Of a stretch of 14,457 bases of DNA, positions 14,159 through 14,457 are shown piece after piece. A program made the position numbers and the translations under genes. Every line of letters starts with the position of its first letter. The stretch's first letter is position 1. This DNA comes from CAZAKO01 sp964546145. Its GTDB lineage: Bacteria > Fidelibacterota > UBA2242. Location of the stretch: assembly GCA_964546145.1 (NCBI GenBank), contig CAZJIU010000058.1, forward strand, positions 1 through 14,457. The letters run 5' to 3'. The notes below the pieces were generated by a model that was not told the origin of the DNA, did no database searches, and was given only the letters and a program-made list of their open reading frames with translations.

Positions 14159-14457
14159 ATGGAACAGTACAGTGAAAAAGTCATGGACCATTTTAGAAAT
14201 CCACGCAATGTCGGGGAAATCGAAAATCCCGATGGAGTCGGTCGGGTCGGCAACCCAATTTGTGGAGATGTGATGGAAATGTATATCAAGGTCAATGGCA
14301 ATATAATCACCGATGCAAAATTTAAGACTTTTGGCTGTGGTGCGGCAATTGCGACCAGTTCTATGGCTACCGAATTGGTTATCGGAAAATCTATCGAGGA
14401 GGCACAGCAAATCACGAACAAAGTTGTCGCCGAGGCACTCGACGGACTTCCGGCAAT
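14159..14457 (+). CDS. IscU/NifU N-terminal-type Fe-S scaffold protein, 3'-truncated
   Basis: The first 99 residues of the scaffold on which Fe-S clusters are built from desulfurase sulfur and iron. It starts MEQYSEKVMDHFRNPRNVG with an AAGGA site about 9 nt upstream. The cluster ligands C35 and D37 (NPICGDVM) and C61 (TFGCGAAIATSS) are present; the third cysteine would lie beyond the window edge. Because the C-terminus is missing, a short IscU cannot be told from a longer modular NifU. It begins 6 bp after the desulfurase stop and is the third gene of the Rrf2-controlled operon. Order regulator-desulfurase-scaffold matches the start of isc operons in other bacteria. Confidence 0.94.
   Translation, partial: MEQYSEKVMDHFRNPRNVGEIENPDGVGRVGNPICGDVMEMYIKVNGNIITDAKFKTFGCGAAIATSSMATELVIGKSIEEAQQITNKVVAEALDGLPA

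Noticed and set aside
14137..14421. Minus-strand frame opposite IscU
   Set aside because: It lies opposite a strongly conserved IscU coding region; its protein has no recognisable motif.

Overview
The window is bacterial chromosome of moderate to low GC from an organism I cannot place to phylum. A run of exactly 100 N (1821-1920) marks a scaffold join, so this is probably a draft or metagenome-derived assembly. Several promoters look like ordinary sigma-70 sites with 17-bp spacers, some genes carry clear GGAGG-type ribosome binding sites, and the envelope genes suggest an uncultured, probably diderm, lineage. That placement is inference.

Region 1 (1-3045): the 3' end of a DegT/DnrJ-type PLP aminotransferase overlaps the start of a GT4 glycosyltransferase, which runs into the gap. 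Beyond the gap is the C-terminal part of an unrelated PHP-family metallohydrolase with a two-helix membrane hairpin inside its catalytic domain. The frame stays open across the N by chance; it should not be read as one protein.

Region 2 (3055-8860): a 61-aa two-helix membrane protein lies on the minus strand. Divergent from it is a compact plus-strand operon: WbqC-like protein, PIG-L/LmbE deacetylase, a second DegT aminotransferase and a WecA/TagO-like polyprenyl-phosphate sugar-1-phosphate transferase, the four joined by 1-4 nt stop/start overlaps. An ExeA-like AAA ATPase and a divergent HD-GYP protein follow. The first four genes fit synthesis of a lipid-linked surface glycan containing amino or deacetylated sugars. 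The last two look like an energy/regulatory module transcribed with it. A terminator-like hairpin follows the HD-GYP gene, inside the 3' coding end of the convergent gene.

Region 3 (8857-11458, minus strand): a 680-aa protein with eight membrane helices, a GAF domain and a degenerate SpoIIE/PP2C-like C-terminus, then panD (aspartate 1-decarboxylase) with a good promoter.

Region 4 (11617-14457, plus strand): a PAP2 lipid phosphatase, an unannotated 43-aa basic single-helix protein, and an iron-sulfur assembly operon: an Rrf2/IscR-type regulator, a NifS/IscS cysteine desulfurase and the start of an IscU/NifU scaffold. A perfect inverted repeat sits on the -10 element and presumed start site of this operon, which suggests autoregulation.

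I see no tRNA, rRNA, CRISPR array, transposon or phage gene. The clearest unusual points are the PHP protein with the inserted membrane hairpin, the altered HD-GYP active site beside a glycan operon, the apparent pseudo-phosphatase receptor, and the Rrf2 operator arrangement.
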